The notes beneath the pieces were generated by a model. The model worked only from the letters and a program-made list of their open reading frames with translations, ran no database searches and had not been told where the DNA came from. The position numbers and the translations under genes were made by a program. Positions 47,801 through 55,539 of a DNA stretch of 64,000 bases are shown here, one piece after another (positions within the stretch are counted from its first letter, which is position 1; each line of letters opens with the position of its first letter). Origin of the DNA: Membranipora membranacea (lineage: Eukaryota > Bryozoa > Gymnolaemata > Cheilostomatida > Membraniporidae); assembly GCA_914767715.1 (NCBI GenBank), contig OU612069.1, forward strand, positions 23,061,387-23,125,386, read 5' to 3'.

Positions 47801-49556
47801 AGGGTTCTCATGCCTTTCTTCTTAGAACCCTTCATCTAAGGTTCCATATAATTTCTTGTTTCCTTGGATGCAATTTCAAACTGTTTCTATATCTTGCAGC
47901 AAGTTATGTCACTATTTGAGAGAACTCTCAACGTCGCACACAATATGGGGTTAAAATCAGTAGCATTCCCACTCATTGGAGCCGGTGCCAACAATTACCC
48001 TCCTCTGGAAGTGATGAAGGCAATAGTGGATGCATGCTCTCTGTTCAGGCAAAAGGATACACCTCTGAAAGAAGTGGTGATTGTTGTGTGGGAGAACGAT
48101 TCAAAAAACATCAAAGTAGGTGTTATGCATTTCACCTTCTACCAATAATATGTTGAAAATCTTTCTGTGAACACAGAGGACTCAGGTCAAACGAAAAACA
48201 TTTCTACATGGGTTAATTTGAGTAGAGAGATAATTTGGAAATCAAGCCAGTGCCTTGCTGGTTTTGTTCCGTGTCTGTCAATGAGAAGTGAGGCACCTTT
48301 ATTCTCATACACATGCACACAATGCTGATTTTATTCTGGTATTTCAGGCAATAGATGAGAAGGCGTCATCAACCCTCCAAGTCTACACCCCAATGGGAAA
48401 TAGTTACCAAGATGTCCTTCCTCAACTGTCAGATGCACAATATTCAGATCCAGCTGAAGCTTTTCTCCAAACTATTGGGTGCGAGAGAAATGCAGTGGTA
48501 TTAAAGGTAACCTCAAAGCACAACCTTTGTTATGAACATCTTGGAATGCTTAGTCACAATATGTCTGGTTTGAAACTGTAATAGAACTTTTGCAGATAAA
48601 CAGATGGCTCCTAGAGTAAAAAAATACAAAGCTCAAATGATATTGCACCATTATCACCTGAGCAGTTCTCTTCAATTTCTCTACAGGTTTTGCCTATAGG
48701 AAAAGGACAACAGTTGGTCAAATACCAAAAAGCTCTGGAGAAAGTGAGGACTTTGAGACCAGGTCTGACATCACAAATTGATACTTACGCTTGGCATGGT
48801 ACAAGAGGTGACTATGGAAACCTGATAGTGAAGAATGGATTCGATATGAGTCATGCTGGAAAGTCTGCTGGTAGGTAAACCCAGAAATGTTTGATCCAGC
48901 CTGCCATATTCTAAGTTGCTTCCTGTTTTTATCTTCACCAGTAAGTTTTTATCTCAAGAGAGAATTTCTTTGGCTAATCAAGTACAACTTTGATAACGAA
49001 TAATGATGTTGGTGTTTTATCCCAACTTGAGGAGTAGTGCTTTCACATCGGAGCCAGAACCATTCAACAAGATTGGTAGGGTTGATCTGCGCCGAAATCG
49101 AAGCCTGTAGCAATTATTAGCACTCAACCCTCTCCATTTTGTTTACAGAGAGAGGCCTTTCAATAGTCATTATCATCCACAGCCTTGTATTTTTCTGTAG
49201 GTACAGCTTATGGTAAAGGGGCATACTTTGGTAAATATGCCCGGACCTCTCACTCCTATGCCATTCAAGGTGCCCATGTGCCTGGAGGGATGAGACAAAC
49301 CCTGACAGCAGAGCAGCTAAAGAAACAGGGAGTGACCCACACTATGTTATTGTGTAAGATCATTATTGGAAAGCAGCAGTTGGGTAGAGGACCGATGACA
49401 AAGCCTGATGATGGATTTGACAGCGCAAGGAATGGAGCAGAGTCAAAAACACCTGGTTCAAATGGGATCGAAGGAACATACTTCATTGTTTTCAATCCTG
49501 AGCACATCCTTCCAATAGCAATCATTGAGTACACAATCTCCCGAAAAAATGTGTGA
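35875..49556 (+). CDS. macro domain plus PARP catalytic domain ADP-ribosyltransferase (PARP14/15-like)
   Basis: Exons join in phase: about 35875-36040 (5' end uncertain; an in-frame ATG is at 35887), 44261-44331, 44696-44956, 47900-48115, 48348-48506, 48687-48870 and 49201-49556 (stop TGA). All junctions are GT-AG. From that ATG the product is about 466 residues. Exons 2-4 form a macro domain, with VVKGDILQTKTDVIANSVG at its start and SVAFPLIGAGANNYP as the phosphate-binding loop. Exons 6-7 form the PARP catalytic fold, with YAWHGTRGDYG (catalytic His), AYGKGAYFGKYARTSHSYA (catalytic Tyr), and GTYFIVFNPEHILP at the third-residue strand. Aligned with PARP1, the catalytic Glu appears to be Tyr, which predicts mono- rather than poly-ADP-ribosylation. 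No WWE domain is seen between the two domains. Upstream exons may be missing. Two transposable elements sit in its introns. Confidence 0.85.
36376..36380. repeat. left target-site duplication (ATAAG)
   Basis: ATAAG immediately before the 5' LTR is repeated immediately after the 3' LTR at 44169-44173. A 5-bp duplication is normal for Ty3/gypsy integrases. Confidence 0.9.
36381..36663 (+). repeat. 5' LTR
   Basis: 283 bp with TG...CA ends, matching the 3' LTR base for base as far as I can read. It contains a consensus 5' splice site, ATG|GTAAGT, at 36563-36571, which may serve as donor for spliced transcripts of the element. Confidence 0.95.
36664..36678 (+). other. primer binding site (tRNA-Leu type)
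   Basis: TGGTGTCAGAAGTGG starts directly after the 5' LTR. Its complement ends in TGACACCA, matching the 3' end of animal tRNA-Leu species that finish CCACTTCTGACA plus CCA (recalled from known tRNA-Leu(CAA); not searched). Confidence 0.8.
37379..38977 (+). CDS. gag: retrotransposon Gag with Arg/Asp/Ser-rich region and zinc knuckles
   Basis: 532 residues from the ATG at 37379, which has A at -3 and G at +4; the frame is open seven codons upstream but without an ATG. Residues 1 to about 200 are a capsid-like region with a W-x-K-W-S-A-E-F-x-L-A-L start typical of retrotransposon Gag. A Ser/Thr-rich linker follows. Residues about 265-427 are made almost wholly of SRDRRDSRD-type units, an unusual polyampholyte resembling SR/RD domains of splicing factors. 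Two CCHC knuckles follow, at residues 452-465 (CFVCRKEGHISRFC) and 470-483 (CYNCQRQGHHQRDC). A third, at 489-502, has Val in place of His. The frame ends in TGA followed by CTAG, and the next in-frame sequence is pol. Gag packages RNA and forms the particle. Confidence 0.93.
   Translation: MAAGSIFTGFPMLEIEENDIYGSWKKWSAEFKLALGLKKLEMGFDTITITSDDEPPVVTTRKEARFCAQSKLWTLLRCMGQESREAVSTLGLDLSSDELTFEEVWAKLKDHYERDESEYVKVDKFVSCRQVSAESDRDYLLRCERLGRRCDFSVGDVRQRFTLSIAVRGLRDNVLKRELMANDRLDWASLNKTLRARTGAQESLSALGDGVYPVRVSNSASKSDTSTSRAAGGQSASTSTQPESSSAKAPVSPKGETVSEVRYGSRSEYSGDRRREYSGDRRREYSRDRRDDSRDRRYDSRDRHDRRDSRGRSDHRDSSRDRRDSRGDRDRGRSRRDDSRDRGSRSDHKSGRDRRDSYDRSCRSSRDRGHDRSDRRDSRDKHHDSRDRRRDSRDRRHDSRDRRGDSRDRSDRGKSRSSRDDSRDRKESGRSSEHPKPLRGPDSPSRSKNVTCFVCRKEGHISRFCPDGTCYNCQRQGHHQRDCTEASRCRHCLTVGVSVSNCPDCTRSRSPGRHRRGSASPKRVSWTDANRS
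38975..38981 (+). promoter_or_regulatory. putative gag-pol stop-codon readthrough site (TGA CTA G)
   Basis: The gag stop TGA is followed by CTA G, and pol is in the same frame: only TGA CTA GAC AGG CGG separates the last gag codon from the pol ATG at 38990. UGA CUA is a well-known leaky-stop context in alphaviruses and in cellular readthrough genes. No overlap or slippery heptamer for frameshifting is needed or seen. Confidence 0.7.
38990..42445 (+). CDS. pol: retrotransposon Pol: protease, reverse transcriptase, RNase H, integrase
   Basis: 1,151 residues if started at the ATG at 38990; it is probably made as a Gag-Pol readthrough product. An aspartic protease begins at once (VLDTGSQ, Asp17). 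The reverse transcriptase has VPKPNGDIRMCVDLTALN, FFSKLDANSGFWQM and the catalytic CLMDDILIYA (Asp318/319). RNase H has VSADASKLALGAVL, EKEALAITWACEKF and ETDHKPL (Asp532). Integrase has a complete HHCC zinc site (His687, His692, Cys722, Cys725) and a D,D-35-E triad (Asp752, Asp805, Glu841). A GPY/F-like module (LEPGQRVWVKAP) follows, then an acidic tail of about 150 residues. All catalytic residues are present and the frame is unbroken. There is no chromodomain. Confidence 0.96.
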   Translation: MRLELDVNGQKVEFVLDTGSQVSILKLSTWKLLKSALYKTDQVLLGAGGHPLDVRGKTVVSVKGNLSSATALAYIVAGAEDNLLGHDEIEQMGLLVLVNAVKSQPMSPGFACAVADTLLPNEAVTEVHSKPPFEPVTEFPQLFEGLGCLPDEFSIAMKPGTKPRHLFSPRSIAAGLRPKAKAKIDEMLSIGVIEPVEEPTEWCSGLTIVPKPNGDIRMCVDLTALNKGVRRQPYPLPRVSELLARVSEGRFFSKLDANSGFWQMSMNPESKLLTTFITPWGRYCFRKMPFGISSAPEFFQRCMEKILIGLEGVICLMDDILIYAKDESTHWDRLKLVLERCSKAGLTLRKDKCEFATTTVKFLGHIVSKKGVESDPAKVKAICDMQPPRNQNEVRRFIGMVNYLSKFSGRLAGLCCPLYSVMGKKSQMYWGADQQNAFELIKVELCNSPVLCAFDMSKKHRVSADASKLALGAVLLQESGKDIWQPVEYASRKMTDTETRYTMVEKEALAITWACEKFDYYLIGRKFEVETDHKPLVQILGGKDLSDLPPRVQRFKMRMMRYGYEIFHTPGVKMFVADTLSRPNEVQSESSIKNCAAVEYYIDSVFEDLVPDIREVELFEANVTDEVAVKCKEYLVEGWPRYKQLTGELRCLYTCRHKLSVHKGCLMFTDRLYVPASLRSVYIDRAHKQNGHPGVGRTTRLARQVVWWPNMYSHIETHINQCNVCIKDMRVKHEPCHETPLPMGPWIEIASDVMEFENKLYCVLVDYYSKWIEAVPISAQTSLGIIGAFKKVFSTLGVPRNLRSDNGPGYKSAEFRQFASDYGFSHATSSPRYPQSNGLAERSVGVVKRMFRKCKDHEKCMMSYRNTPLNSGFTPAELMFGRTLRSPLGLNRELRVDYSLYEEVEGYNVSRRRKKWNEKFRAKILPPLEPGQRVWVKAPSDPGREGIVVQADTTPQSYWVQVGPSVVRRNRKHLFILYDNDVLDCSDHENDQVLPLSLEADYYQVQAENGTDVSNNACGVQPDVVSLDLPHSVRPAVVRQQPQQVPRPEDNLDVGVVPLENQELFLDDTLEVPVEQPVLDLTAVTPASSNASTDPVNVVSERQPRSLLRSGCEARCRSHTSTRPESPAAPIIRSSRARSVKLTTKPDFEYH
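42450..42468 (+). promoter_or_regulatory. strong 3' splice site upstream of ORF3
   Basis: A pyrimidine tract (GGTTTTCTTTATTTTCAG) lies between the pol stop and the ORF3 ATG. With a donor such as ATG|GTAAGT in the LTR or CTAG|GTGAGT near 36,814 in the leader, it would make a spliced subgenomic mRNA for ORF3, as retroviruses do for env. Inferred from sequence only. Confidence 0.6.
42508..43635 (+). CDS. retrotransposon ORF3: CCHC zinc-knuckle protein in the env position
   Basis: 375 residues in a different frame from pol, 62 bp after the pol stop. After a basic start (TQKRKNK) come three intact CCHC zinc knuckles: Cys20-Cys33, Cys38-Cys51 and Cys56-Cys69, each C-x2-C-x4-H-x4-C. A Ser/Gly/Ala-rich linker follows, then a predicted coiled-coil segment at about residues 176-220 (LSSLRQEFERAQ, then LVAERSVIM), then an Ala/Val/Thr-rich region and an acidic C terminus. 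There is no signal peptide or membrane segment, so it is not an envelope. It could be a nucleic-acid chaperone or a second Gag/nucleocapsid-like protein, possibly derived from the gag knuckles. Family not recognised. Confidence 0.85.
   Translation: MTQKRKNKSSGKGEQRRWRCEVCWSMDHPTIRCEKLICYECSEQGHQAALCPNKRCHFCDEPGHLRTECPQRGSRMSIRDRAGTSGSGGGVPTSPSRELAGSESSGSVEPPASRARLEMASSSASRRPIAGSFASMVSGTRVAPLDDTVSRMLNLASSAGLGSETRPDFDAQLLTVDERLSSLRQEFERAQASLVAERSVIMKNRDTYDSLQGLVSGLRQWYANTATAAVAVGTSTATEVQASAVGPAINTLAVATTLTASSGVSARPVSTASVSGPVPAAQMAASPAGDAAEVSVEAEPMCVSRAGETDESAVQYELQQSPLSAEKENQTLALDRESVSLELSEVDEDEVLGFKALPFDEASEEQSRDNSDNRY
43873..43885 (+). other. polypurine tract
   Basis: AAAAGAAAGGGCA lies directly before the 3' LTR at 43886. 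This is the expected primer site for plus-strand synthesis in an LTR element. Confidence 0.8.
43886..44168 (+). repeat. 3' LTR
   Basis: 283 bp, the same length and, by eye, the same sequence as the 5' LTR at 36381-36663. It is followed by the second ATAAG target duplication (44169-44173). Confidence 0.95.
45195..47023. mobile_element. 1.8-kb element with terminal inverted repeats of about 340 bp
   Basis: The left arm (45195 to about 45535) and right arm (about 46665-47023) are diverged reverse complements. They start CCATAGAGTTATTATATACT and share blocks such as CTCTAGAGTGGACAATG and GGAAAATTTTTC. A 6-bp direct repeat TTCATT flanks the ends (45189-45194 and 47024-47029). The 1.1-kb interior has no recognisable transposase. 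It lies in the PARP intron between exons ending at 44956 and starting at 47900. It is probably a non-autonomous foldback-type DNA transposon; the drift between arms shows it is older than the LTR element. Confidence 0.8.
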
Positions 49557-50480
49557 TTTAAGTGAAGCAAACACTGCCCTCACTCTACCAACATGTGCAA
49601 TATTTGAAAATCTAGTCAGAACTTAAAATATTTTAATTTCTACGTGGTTTCTTTTGTTCAAGGCTGCTAAATTCCTTCCGGACAACCGTTTAATGTCAAC
49701 ATGTTTTATGGCTTTTCAAGGACCAAACGTTTTAGCCAATATATTTGTTTAAGGTTCTTATCAATCCTATCAATTTTATTGCATCAGTAAAAGGCTAATT
49801 TTTTCTGTTTTAACCTAAACATGGTCCATAAGAATATAAAATTGCAAAGTAACAGGTCTCTGAGACTCTGCTTTTGTATCCAGGAGCCCCTTTGAATGTT
49901 AATTATGACGTTTTTTAATCAATTTGGTATAGAGTATAGACAATAGTATGAATTTTGATACCAATTTATTATTGAAGGAGGGGGAAAGTTATCTCTAAGT
50001 AAAATTAGCAAAAGAACTGGGAGTACAGGGTTCAAGTTATGTAACTCCCTCGGGACCACTCTTGCATCAAATGTCCAAACAAGGGCATGTTTCCAAAATT
50101 CCCAAAATGTAAATGATTCAATAAGGTCAAGTTTTACAAATTATTGTTACTTGACATCATTTGATTCTTGGTGTAAGTTTAGTTCAAAATTCAATTCCAG
50201 TCGCAAACTTGAAGGCTATAAGTAATGGTGTTTTATATCGAAATGTAGTATCGCGTATCAACAGACTTTTATGAGCTGGTTCACCTGGTATAGCATAGCA
50301 TAGAACTGGGGCTCTCAAAAGCAAAGGAGTAAAGTAGCTCTGAACACAACTACATCACTACAAGGGGTCCCAGTAATGGGCTATATAAGGTCAATAACAC
50401 TAACATGTACCGATGTTATTAGATAGGGGTCAATGGTGAAAAGGAATTATCTTGTGGTATGAGAGTGAACGACTCTCAGT
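49557..50480. other. PARP 3' UTR and downstream flank
   Basis: AT-rich sequence after the PARP stop codon with no further coding exon. Several AATATAAA-like sequences could serve for polyadenylation, but none stands out. Confidence 0.4.
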
Positions 50481-50690
50481 CATGAATAATGGGCTAGCTT
50501 ATTAGCACTATCACCCCATTCTTGTTTTGGAGATGGTGAAATGGTGCAATCAGTCATCACACTTGCTATTCACTGCCAGGCGATTGGTGCCTCAACAGTC
50601 GTGAGTTCAAGTCCCATTGTGGAAGCTTTCTAGCTTGATCGTTTCAGCACCCGTTTGTGTATTCTATATAAAATAGTGTATTTTTGAAGT
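50481..50690 (+). mobile_element. tRNA-derived SINE, copy 2
   Basis: This is the same unit as the SINE at 28,395-28,612, in the opposite orientation. It has an A-box-like TGGTGCAATCAG (50542-50553), the shared link GCTATTCACTGCCAGGCGAT, a B box GAGTTCAAGTCCC (50603-50615), and a tail GCACCCGTTTGTGTATTCTA matching the other copy. Divergence between the copies is substantial, so neither is recent. Confidence 0.7.
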
Positions 50691-50699
50691 CATTATTTT

Positions 50700-52848
50700 A
50701 TTTGCAGGTACAGGATGTTACAGAAGGGAGATTGTTTGGGAAATAACTTCGGTTTTTGGATTGTCGTTTATATAACTTTCCTGGAATTTTATTACGTCAT
50801 TAAAATTGAGATTATTCAGCTTTCAAGCCCATAGCATTGTGGAACCCTGTCACTCTAGGTTTTCAATGATGTAGCTGCTGAATCAAAATAATTGTTAACA
50901 TATAACAAGTGGTTTTCAAGATAGCTACGTGGGCTGCCCAAATGGCAAGTCGACAACTCCAAACATTAGCGTTTGGACATCTTAATATTATTTCACTTGT
51001 CTTGTTTCAAAGGTCAAAGAACGATATTTAATTTGAGGATCGAATCTAACAATCGAACTCAACCAGTGGATAGATCAATTTATAGATGCTGAATCAATAA
51101 TTTTCTTTCAAACATGGAGGAAGCTTAAACATGAAGACCATTGAATAAGTTTACTTGATAAGAGAAAAGAATCAGTTATTTATTAAGAGCAAGAAACATT
51201 GACAAGGAATCTATAACAAAACAAAGTGTAACAAAAGGTATTCAATTTCAGATAAAGCTCCTTCATGAAAGTGCATCGCCCTGTGTACCTGCAGGAAATT
51301 TATCAATATTGTGACTCACTCGGATACTTCCATCAATGTACAAATACATAGATTGTATGTAAACTGGGCACATGCACCACAATCAAGTCAATTGGGGGGA
51401 GAGGTGCGCCAACATTTTCACGAAGCGGTTTCAATGATATGAAAGGATACATCACTTGGCAGCGATCATAATAGACAGATGGGAGTCTCTCTTTTTATTT
51501 GATGATTTCGTCCACACCGATTTGAGTGAGTAGCCTGTGGCTGATTCATCTTGTTTTTTCTTATGACACAAGGACATTCTCTATAATGCGGTGTAAGAGT
51601 TTCTATTCTTAATCTGAATTCCTTCTTAACCGGTTTTTGAACTCTACTTCTGAGACATCACACATATTAAATTGAACTTTCTTACGTTTGATTGATGATG
51701 AGGCTTCCCAGGTATCAGTATCTTTGTACAAGACCCAAGAACTAAAACTGAAACATCATATATCTTTAAAAATGATGACTACAGATCGAACTTCTAGCTG
51801 TGTTTTGCTGAATCATTTAATTTCCATGCACATTGTATCTGTTAATTTACATAACCTTAAAATGTTAAACATCCCTTGTGATATCTGATAATGGCTCGTA
51901 CAAATAATTTGCTATAGAAAAACAATCATCTCACATCATTAACATTATTACTTTAACCATGGCACAAGCTTTTTCTTGATTGAAATTCAACAATAGAAAA
52001 GTGATGAGTTCACCTATCAGATATTGGACTGCAGGCTCTTAGTTTATTTCTATGGGCTCTTTATAATTAAATACTAAATCATGTATTAATGGTTAGGAAA
52101 AAATTAACTCCATTAAAATGATTAAAATTAAAAAGAAAAGGAATTTCATAAATCGCTGGTCATTTTTCATATCATGCCTACAAATGAAGATATATCAAAT
52201 GGCTACATTGGGAATCGCTACCACTCTTTTGATAAGATGCATTTTAGAAGAGTGCGAGCAATTCTACGTCCAAGCAAACTGGGTTATTTAAACTATTTGA
52301 ACACAAAAAGAACTTGGCACTTTATGCATTTATCTCAGTTTGGTCTCAAATTTAATTCCAATGCCTCTGAATAACTGCAAATCGAACACAAAGTGAAGAG
52401 ATTATCGGAAGCACGACAGCTCGGCCTCATCCAAACTTGGCCCCGGGAGCAAGTTTTGAAGGGGCCAAGTTGTAGCGGTTTCAGGTTATTTCACATGATT
52501 AGTGGTGACACCATGCTATTGTACGCACGACAAGCCGTGATTGTGGAGTATTCGTATCACAAGGTTTGAGTTGTAAGGTTGTTGTATCAGGGAGGATGGC
52601 TGGCTTTATTCATGTACATTGTCCGTGTAATTTTGAGTTGTCTTCTCTGTTCATGCTACTAAGGAGCTACTACAATTCTACCCTGACCTAAGTATGACAG
52701 AGACTGGCTGACTTCAACTGTGACTTTGAGAAGAGTATACTTTGGCACTTGTCTACTGTCCACTATCTAGCCATCCTGATTTGAACCCAGTTTTCCATCA
52801 TATTAATCTAAGACTATAAAATAGTAGCGTGACAGATTTTTCAGTAAT
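50700..52848. other. no gene recognised
   Basis: AT-rich sequence with only short random open frames on both strands. It lies between the PARP 3' end and the 3' end of the minus-strand membrane protein gene. Confidence 0.45.
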
Positions 52849-52854
52849 TTTATT
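52849..52854 (-). terminator. candidate polyadenylation signal AATAAA
   Basis: AATAAA on the minus strand, about 125 bp beyond the stop codon of the membrane protein gene at 52977. It is the first canonical hexamer after that stop that I could find. Confidence 0.55.
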
Positions 52855-52976
52855 ATTTTCTGACATGGAGGTTGAGCACTAAAACTACCGAATAAGAAAA
52901 GCAGTGCAAGAATGCAGAAAACTCTATGATTAGTCAGTAATGTGCTAAATATCGGAGGAATTAGAACGGTTAGATC

Positions 52977-53594
52977 TCAAACAACAGTCACCCTGTCCAT
53001 AGCCTCTTCTGAATAAGATTGCCTGAGTTCTGAGTTTCTACTTATAGCTGTATCAGATGTTCGCCATGGTAACGGTTGGGACGTGTCCACCCGCAATGTG
53101 CTAACACTGTCATGTAATTCCTCACTAATATGATTGGTCAAGTCAGTCGGAGGCTGATACTGAGGGCACCACTCAGCATGCACCTCTGATTTCTGATAGG
53201 CTAATATAACCGGTAGGCTGTTATAGTTATACACTCTTTTAGAGCTAAGCGGGGTGGGTGTATTTCCACCCGCAGAACTGTTACATGATGCAGGAGAGTT
53301 AGGGGTAAGCATGTTTAGCTCATCCCTGCGCTGCTTATTTCTAAGCTTACAGGTACAGAGTACACAGCTGAATAGTACTATAATCCCGATCAGAGTGGCG
53401 AGAAGAATCACGATCAGTGGAGCTAGATAATCGAGAGTTGTGTTCTTCTCCTCGATTGGCTCATACTCTATCGGTGGATATCTGATTATATTTGATACAG
53501 TAGTGGTTAGTGACGCTGTCAGCTCAGAGTCTGCTGCTGCTGCTGATATCGGAGATATTGTCTGAAGCATTGTGCCGTTGACGGAAGATATCAT
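52977..53594 (-). CDS. single-pass membrane protein with a C-terminal PDZ-ligand-like TVV
   Basis: 205 residues in one coding exon. A strong 3' splice site (TTTACATTTCAG) ends at 53640, and an in-frame TAG lies between it and the ATG at 53594 (A at -3). This start is therefore very likely correct and the 5' UTR is spliced. There is no signal peptide. The N-terminal 55 residues have two N-glycosylation sequons (NGT, NTT). One TM segment, residues about 57-80 (APLIVILLATLIGIIVLFSC), is followed by a Cys pair and a basic stop-transfer stretch (KLRNKQRR). This predicts a type III protein with the N terminus outside. The cytoplasmic tail of about 120 residues is Ser/Thr-rich and ends DRVTVV, which fits a class I PDZ ligand (S/T-x-hydrophobic). 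Family not recognised. The role may be as a scaffold-bound surface protein, by inference only. Confidence 0.75.
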   Translation of the reverse strand: MISSVNGTMLQTISPISAAAADSELTASLTTTVSNIIRYPPIEYEPIEEKNTTLDYLAPLIVILLATLIGIIVLFSCVLCTCKLRNKQRRDELNMLTPNSPASCNSSAGGNTPTPLSSKRVYNYNSLPVILAYQKSEVHAEWCPQYQPPTDLTNHISEELHDSVSTLRVDTSQPLPWRTSDTAISRNSELRQSYSEEAMDRVTVV

Positions 53595-53639
53595 TGTGAT
53601 AAGACAGATCTAGCTCACAAGGTGAAAAAATGTTGTCAG

Positions 53640-55248
53640 CTGAAATGTAAAGCAATTCAAATCCATTACAACGAGAGAAATTTATTTTATTCTTTGCAAT
53701 TTGTTGTTGTGATTTACAATAAATAGAAATAAAAGAGTTTCATTCGGTTGTAAAAGACTCAATTTTTGTTATTGTACAAACAGCTCGTCAGCTTCATTTA
53801 AGAAAATATAACTACATTGGGCTGTCATTGGGTGGAATGAAGATGGGAGTAATGCAGATCAGGCTTAACAGTTTCAGAGTTGCCCTCTCAGTAACAAAAG
53901 GAAGGCAACTATAGTACAGTTTCTGAGGCTATTTATCGGCATTTCCGTAGCTGTAGGTAAAATCTGCCAGTATTAGATAAGAGGCCTTTCCAATAATTTT
54001 CAATTCATCATGTAGAAAGAGGCCGGTTTAGTCAGCTTACCTACTATAAATCATGGGTTTCCGCTTCATAAAATTACGAAAAGGAAATAATAATCTTTTG
54101 ATGTACATAGGCTACTTACGAAATGGTGAGAATAATATAAGTCAGCAGTGGCTACCAGGTAGCTCCTCTTGTTCAGCTGGAGAATAGGATGATGTAGAAC
54201 CTGTGGGTTATAGATGTCATGTCAATCACTTCCGTCAAAGTCATCAGCTGTAATTAAAGGATAAAGTTAGAGCAGATTTCTTAGCCCAACTAATTGATTT
54301 TAGTTATAGTTACTGTACTCATCTCTAGGTCTGTCTGAAAATGCCTGCAGCATATTTAGATTGGCTAAGTTTGTTGAAAATGGATATCAATATTTTGTTG
54401 ATAAATATGTCTTCTTTTTCTTGGAAGATACAGATGGATATTGGAGCACTTAGTTTGAACAGCCTCCTTGCGTATCCCTGGTATCAGAACGAATAAAAAG
54501 CAGAGTAGTATGACATTAATTCTGCGTCTGTAACATCGATCCTACCATCCTGCTACTTTGAACCTCACTTGCATACCGAAATCGAGGATATATAAAACAA
54601 TAAGAGAAAGAAGAAGCCGCTCAGAGGTATTTACCTCTTACGGCTGTTTTGAGAATTACTGGTTTTGAGTTCAATTGATCAACTGAAGACTATCACCGTT
54701 TACTATTTAAACACAAGTGAAAGGTTGTCGCCGTACTGGGAGGAGCTGAGAGAAGGCTGGGTATTGATATCGAAGTGACTCCGCTGGTGTGCCTGCCCTT
54801 TTACTCAAGCACACAAGTGATGAAGAATCTGTGCTTCGGTTGATGACAGACAGTTGTTTAGGTCACCAGTGCCGGGCGTGCCCTCTCTGATATGATTCTA
54901 ATATGGGAGCTACTGAATACAAAAAATCACCACTGCACCCCCCCCCCCCCACCCCGTACACATACGTTCAGATCGAATGATGAGAAAGCCATTTTGACAT
55001 GTAGCTAAGTTACAACAATAGATCCAGATTGATCTCACTGTCCGAGTATTTACAGTAATCATCAGTATGTTTGTCTGTACCTCCAACACATCCACTTACA
55101 GTAATACAGTAAGTGGTACACAGTCCTCACAAGGGTCATCACAGCTACTCTACTTTTTATAGCACATCAGAATTGAGCTCCCTGGTAATAATGTATGCAA
55201 ACACTTGATAATTGATTTAGTCTGCTGTTCTAACACTGTTCTGTATAG
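53640..55248. other. 5' flank and UTR introns of the membrane protein gene
   Basis: Minus-strand consensus donors (for example TTTC|GTAAGT near 54,119 and AGTAG|GTAAGC near 54,045) could end 5' UTR exons of the gene at 53,594. A C-run with CACCCCG lies at about 54,940. No coding exon is seen. Confidence 0.4.
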
Positions 55249-55532
55249 GAGACGCACTCAAATGCATAAATTTGGCAGAAGAGGAACTCTTGATGGCCGC
55301 AGGTCAAAGTAATGATGTGGAAAAGCAAGTCCAGCTTTTGACTACGATTAAAGCTTGGCTAAGCGAAAAGCAGTTCTCAGTGATTCCTATGCTGACATCT
55401 TTTTGCCATAAATGCACAGCATTGATTTGGCATAAATCTTTCATCACAATTGCTTACTTTGATAAGCAGACAGGCTTGCTAAAGCCAACTAAGATGTCCT
55501 TTTGCCCACGCAGGTCAAATCGCATTTTGTAA
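55249..55532 (+). CDS. candidate terminal exon or gene fragment, unrecognised
   Basis: A good 3' splice site (polypyrimidine, CTGTATAG) ends at 55,248 and is followed by an open frame of about 94 codons to a TAA. The first 40 residues (ALKCINLAEEELLMAAGQSN, then DVEKQVQLLTTIKAWLSEKQ) look like a real amphipathic helical protein segment. The later part is less protein-like. It could be the last exon of a gene with exons I have missed, or a pseudogene scrap. No partner exon was found, and I do not recognise the family. Confidence 0.35.
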
Positions 55533-55539
55533 CATTTAT

